From assembly GCA_902546095.1 (NCBI GenBank), contig CACCIQ010000009.1:1-35489 (forward strand): DNA of 35,489 bases. The letters are read 5' to 3'. Shown here in pieces: positions 34,742 to 35,489 of this stretch. The first letter of the stretch is position 1. Each line of letters begins with the position of its first letter. This DNA is from an uncultured Bacteroidota bacterium. Lineage in GTDB: Bacteria > Bacteroidota > Bacteroidia > Flavobacteriales > Flavobacteriaceae. Position numbers and translations under genes: made by a program. The notes under the pieces are model-generated. The model was not told the origin of the DNA, did no database searches, and saw nothing but the letters and a program-made list of their open reading frames with translations.

Positions 34742-35489
34742 ATGAATTCTATATTAGAATTTTTTCAATCTCAAACCAGTCCAATATTACAAGCACTTTA
34801 TGCTGGTCTATTTACATGGATCATGACAGCTATTGGAGCTGCTCTTGTTTTTTTATTCAAGGGCTCAAATAGAAAAGTTCTTGATATGGCTTTAGGATTT
34901 ACTGGTGGTGTAATGATTGCTGCAAGTTTTTGGTCATTAATAGCACCAGCTATTGATGCAGTTGAGGTTCAGAATGAGTTAGGACAATCAACTCTGCCAT
35001 CATTTTTACCTCCAGCAATTGGTTTTTTCATTGGGGCTCTTTTCATGTTCATATTAGATAAGGCAATCCCACACTTGCATATTTTTGGAAAAATGAAAGA
35101 AGCAGAGGGGCCCAAGACTGATCTCAAAAAAACTTCTTTACTCGTATTAGCTATTGCTATTCATAATATTCCAGAAGGATTAGCAGTTGGAGTTGCTTTT
35201 GGCGCTTTAGTTATTCCAGAATTTGCTAATGTATATACACTCGGAGCTGCTGTTGCATTAGGAATTGGTATAGGAATTCAAAATTTTCCTGAAGGTTTTG
35301 CCGTATCTATGCCTGTGAGAAGAGCAGGTTTTAGCAGAACTAAATCCTGGATATGGGGACAGCTATCAGCTATAGTAGAACCAATCTTTGCAGTCATTGG
35401 TGCTGCATTAGTAATTCTTGTTTGGCCAATATTACCATATGCATTATCATTCGCTGCTGGTGCAATGATTTTTATTGTTGTTGAAGAGG
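34742..35489 (+). CDS. ZIP family divalent metal transporter (3' end cut by window)
   Basis: ZIP proteins move Zn2+ and related divalent metals into the cytoplasm. The frame runs open to the window end with 249 codons; the family is usually about 260-280 residues, so little is missing. It has several membrane helices and both metal-binding helices: HNIPEGLAVG (His141, Asn142, Glu145) and QNFPEGFAVS (Asn181, Glu184), followed by the VEPIFAVIGA segment. A His in IPHLHIFGKMKE forms a short metal-binding-like loop. The form resembles the ZupT/ZIP11 branch. Metal specificity is not readable. It is preceded by its own -7 element and an inverted repeat that may be a metal-responsive operator. Confidence 0.93.
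   Translation, partial: MNSILEFFQSQTSPILQALYAGLFTWIMTAIGAALVFLFKGSNRKVLDMALGFTGGVMIAASFWSLIAPAIDAVEVQNELGQSTLPSFLPPAIGFFIGALFMFILDKAIPHLHIFGKMKEAEGPKTDLKKTSLLVLAIAIHNIPEGLAVGVAFGALVIPEFANVYTLGAAVALGIGIGIQNFPEGFAVSMPVRRAGFSRTKSWIWGQLSAIVEPIFAVIGAALVILVWPILPYALSFAAGAMIFIVVEE

Overview
The window is AT-rich chromosomal DNA from a member of the Bacteroidota, most likely a marine flavobacterium. The evidence is a Bat operon, two CarboxypepD_reg-type TonB-dependent receptors, signal peptides ending in Ser-Gln, a lipoprotein with acidic residues after its cysteine, and -7 promoter elements of the Bacteroidota form TAnnTTTG. Genus and species cannot be decided from the sequence. I saw no rRNA or tRNA gene, insertion sequence, prophage or CRISPR array. 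Both ends cut a gene: batB on the left and a ZIP metal transporter on the right.

Layout: 1-4063 is the tail of the Bat (aerotolerance) operon, batB-batC-batD-batE. 4056-7107 holds cvpA-like, YqaA-like (VTT), pheS and gpsA genes. 7216-10223 is a minus-strand cluster of a NylB-like serine hydrolase, a duplicated oligopeptide-type ABC ATPase and a small membrane protein. 10299-14145 holds an NtrY-like histidine kinase, a BrxA/BrxB bacilliredoxin, a TerB/J-domain protein, a HupE/UreJ-like membrane protein, dCMP deaminase and a small membrane protein. 14353-17803 is nrdB-nrdA of a eukaryote-like class I ribonucleotide reductase. 17806-29849 is a phosphate/phytate island. 29901-35489 holds dgt, tadA, a small membrane protein, aspS, a polyprenyl synthetase and the ZIP transporter.

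The part most worth attention is 17806-29849. On the minus strand a surface lipoprotein gene is followed by a terminator, then a TonB-dependent receptor gene 14 nt upstream of a PiT phosphate transporter fused to a PhoU-like domain. On the plus strand a small MORN-type secreted protein precedes a tightly coupled trio: a second TonB-dependent receptor, a beta-propeller phytase and another secreted propeller-like protein. The promoter regions carry direct repeats of TTAAC/TGTTA spaced exactly 11 bp, the layout of a Pho box. In front of both receptor genes the proximal repeat starts exactly 26 nt before the -7 element. I infer a phosphate-starvation regulon in which phytase releases phosphate outside the inner membrane, the receptors move substrate over the outer membrane and PiT carries phosphate into the cytoplasm.

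Elsewhere the genes are mostly housekeeping. Nucleotide metabolism is well represented (dCMP deaminase, ribonucleotide reductase, dGTPase), as is translation (PheS, AspS, TadA).
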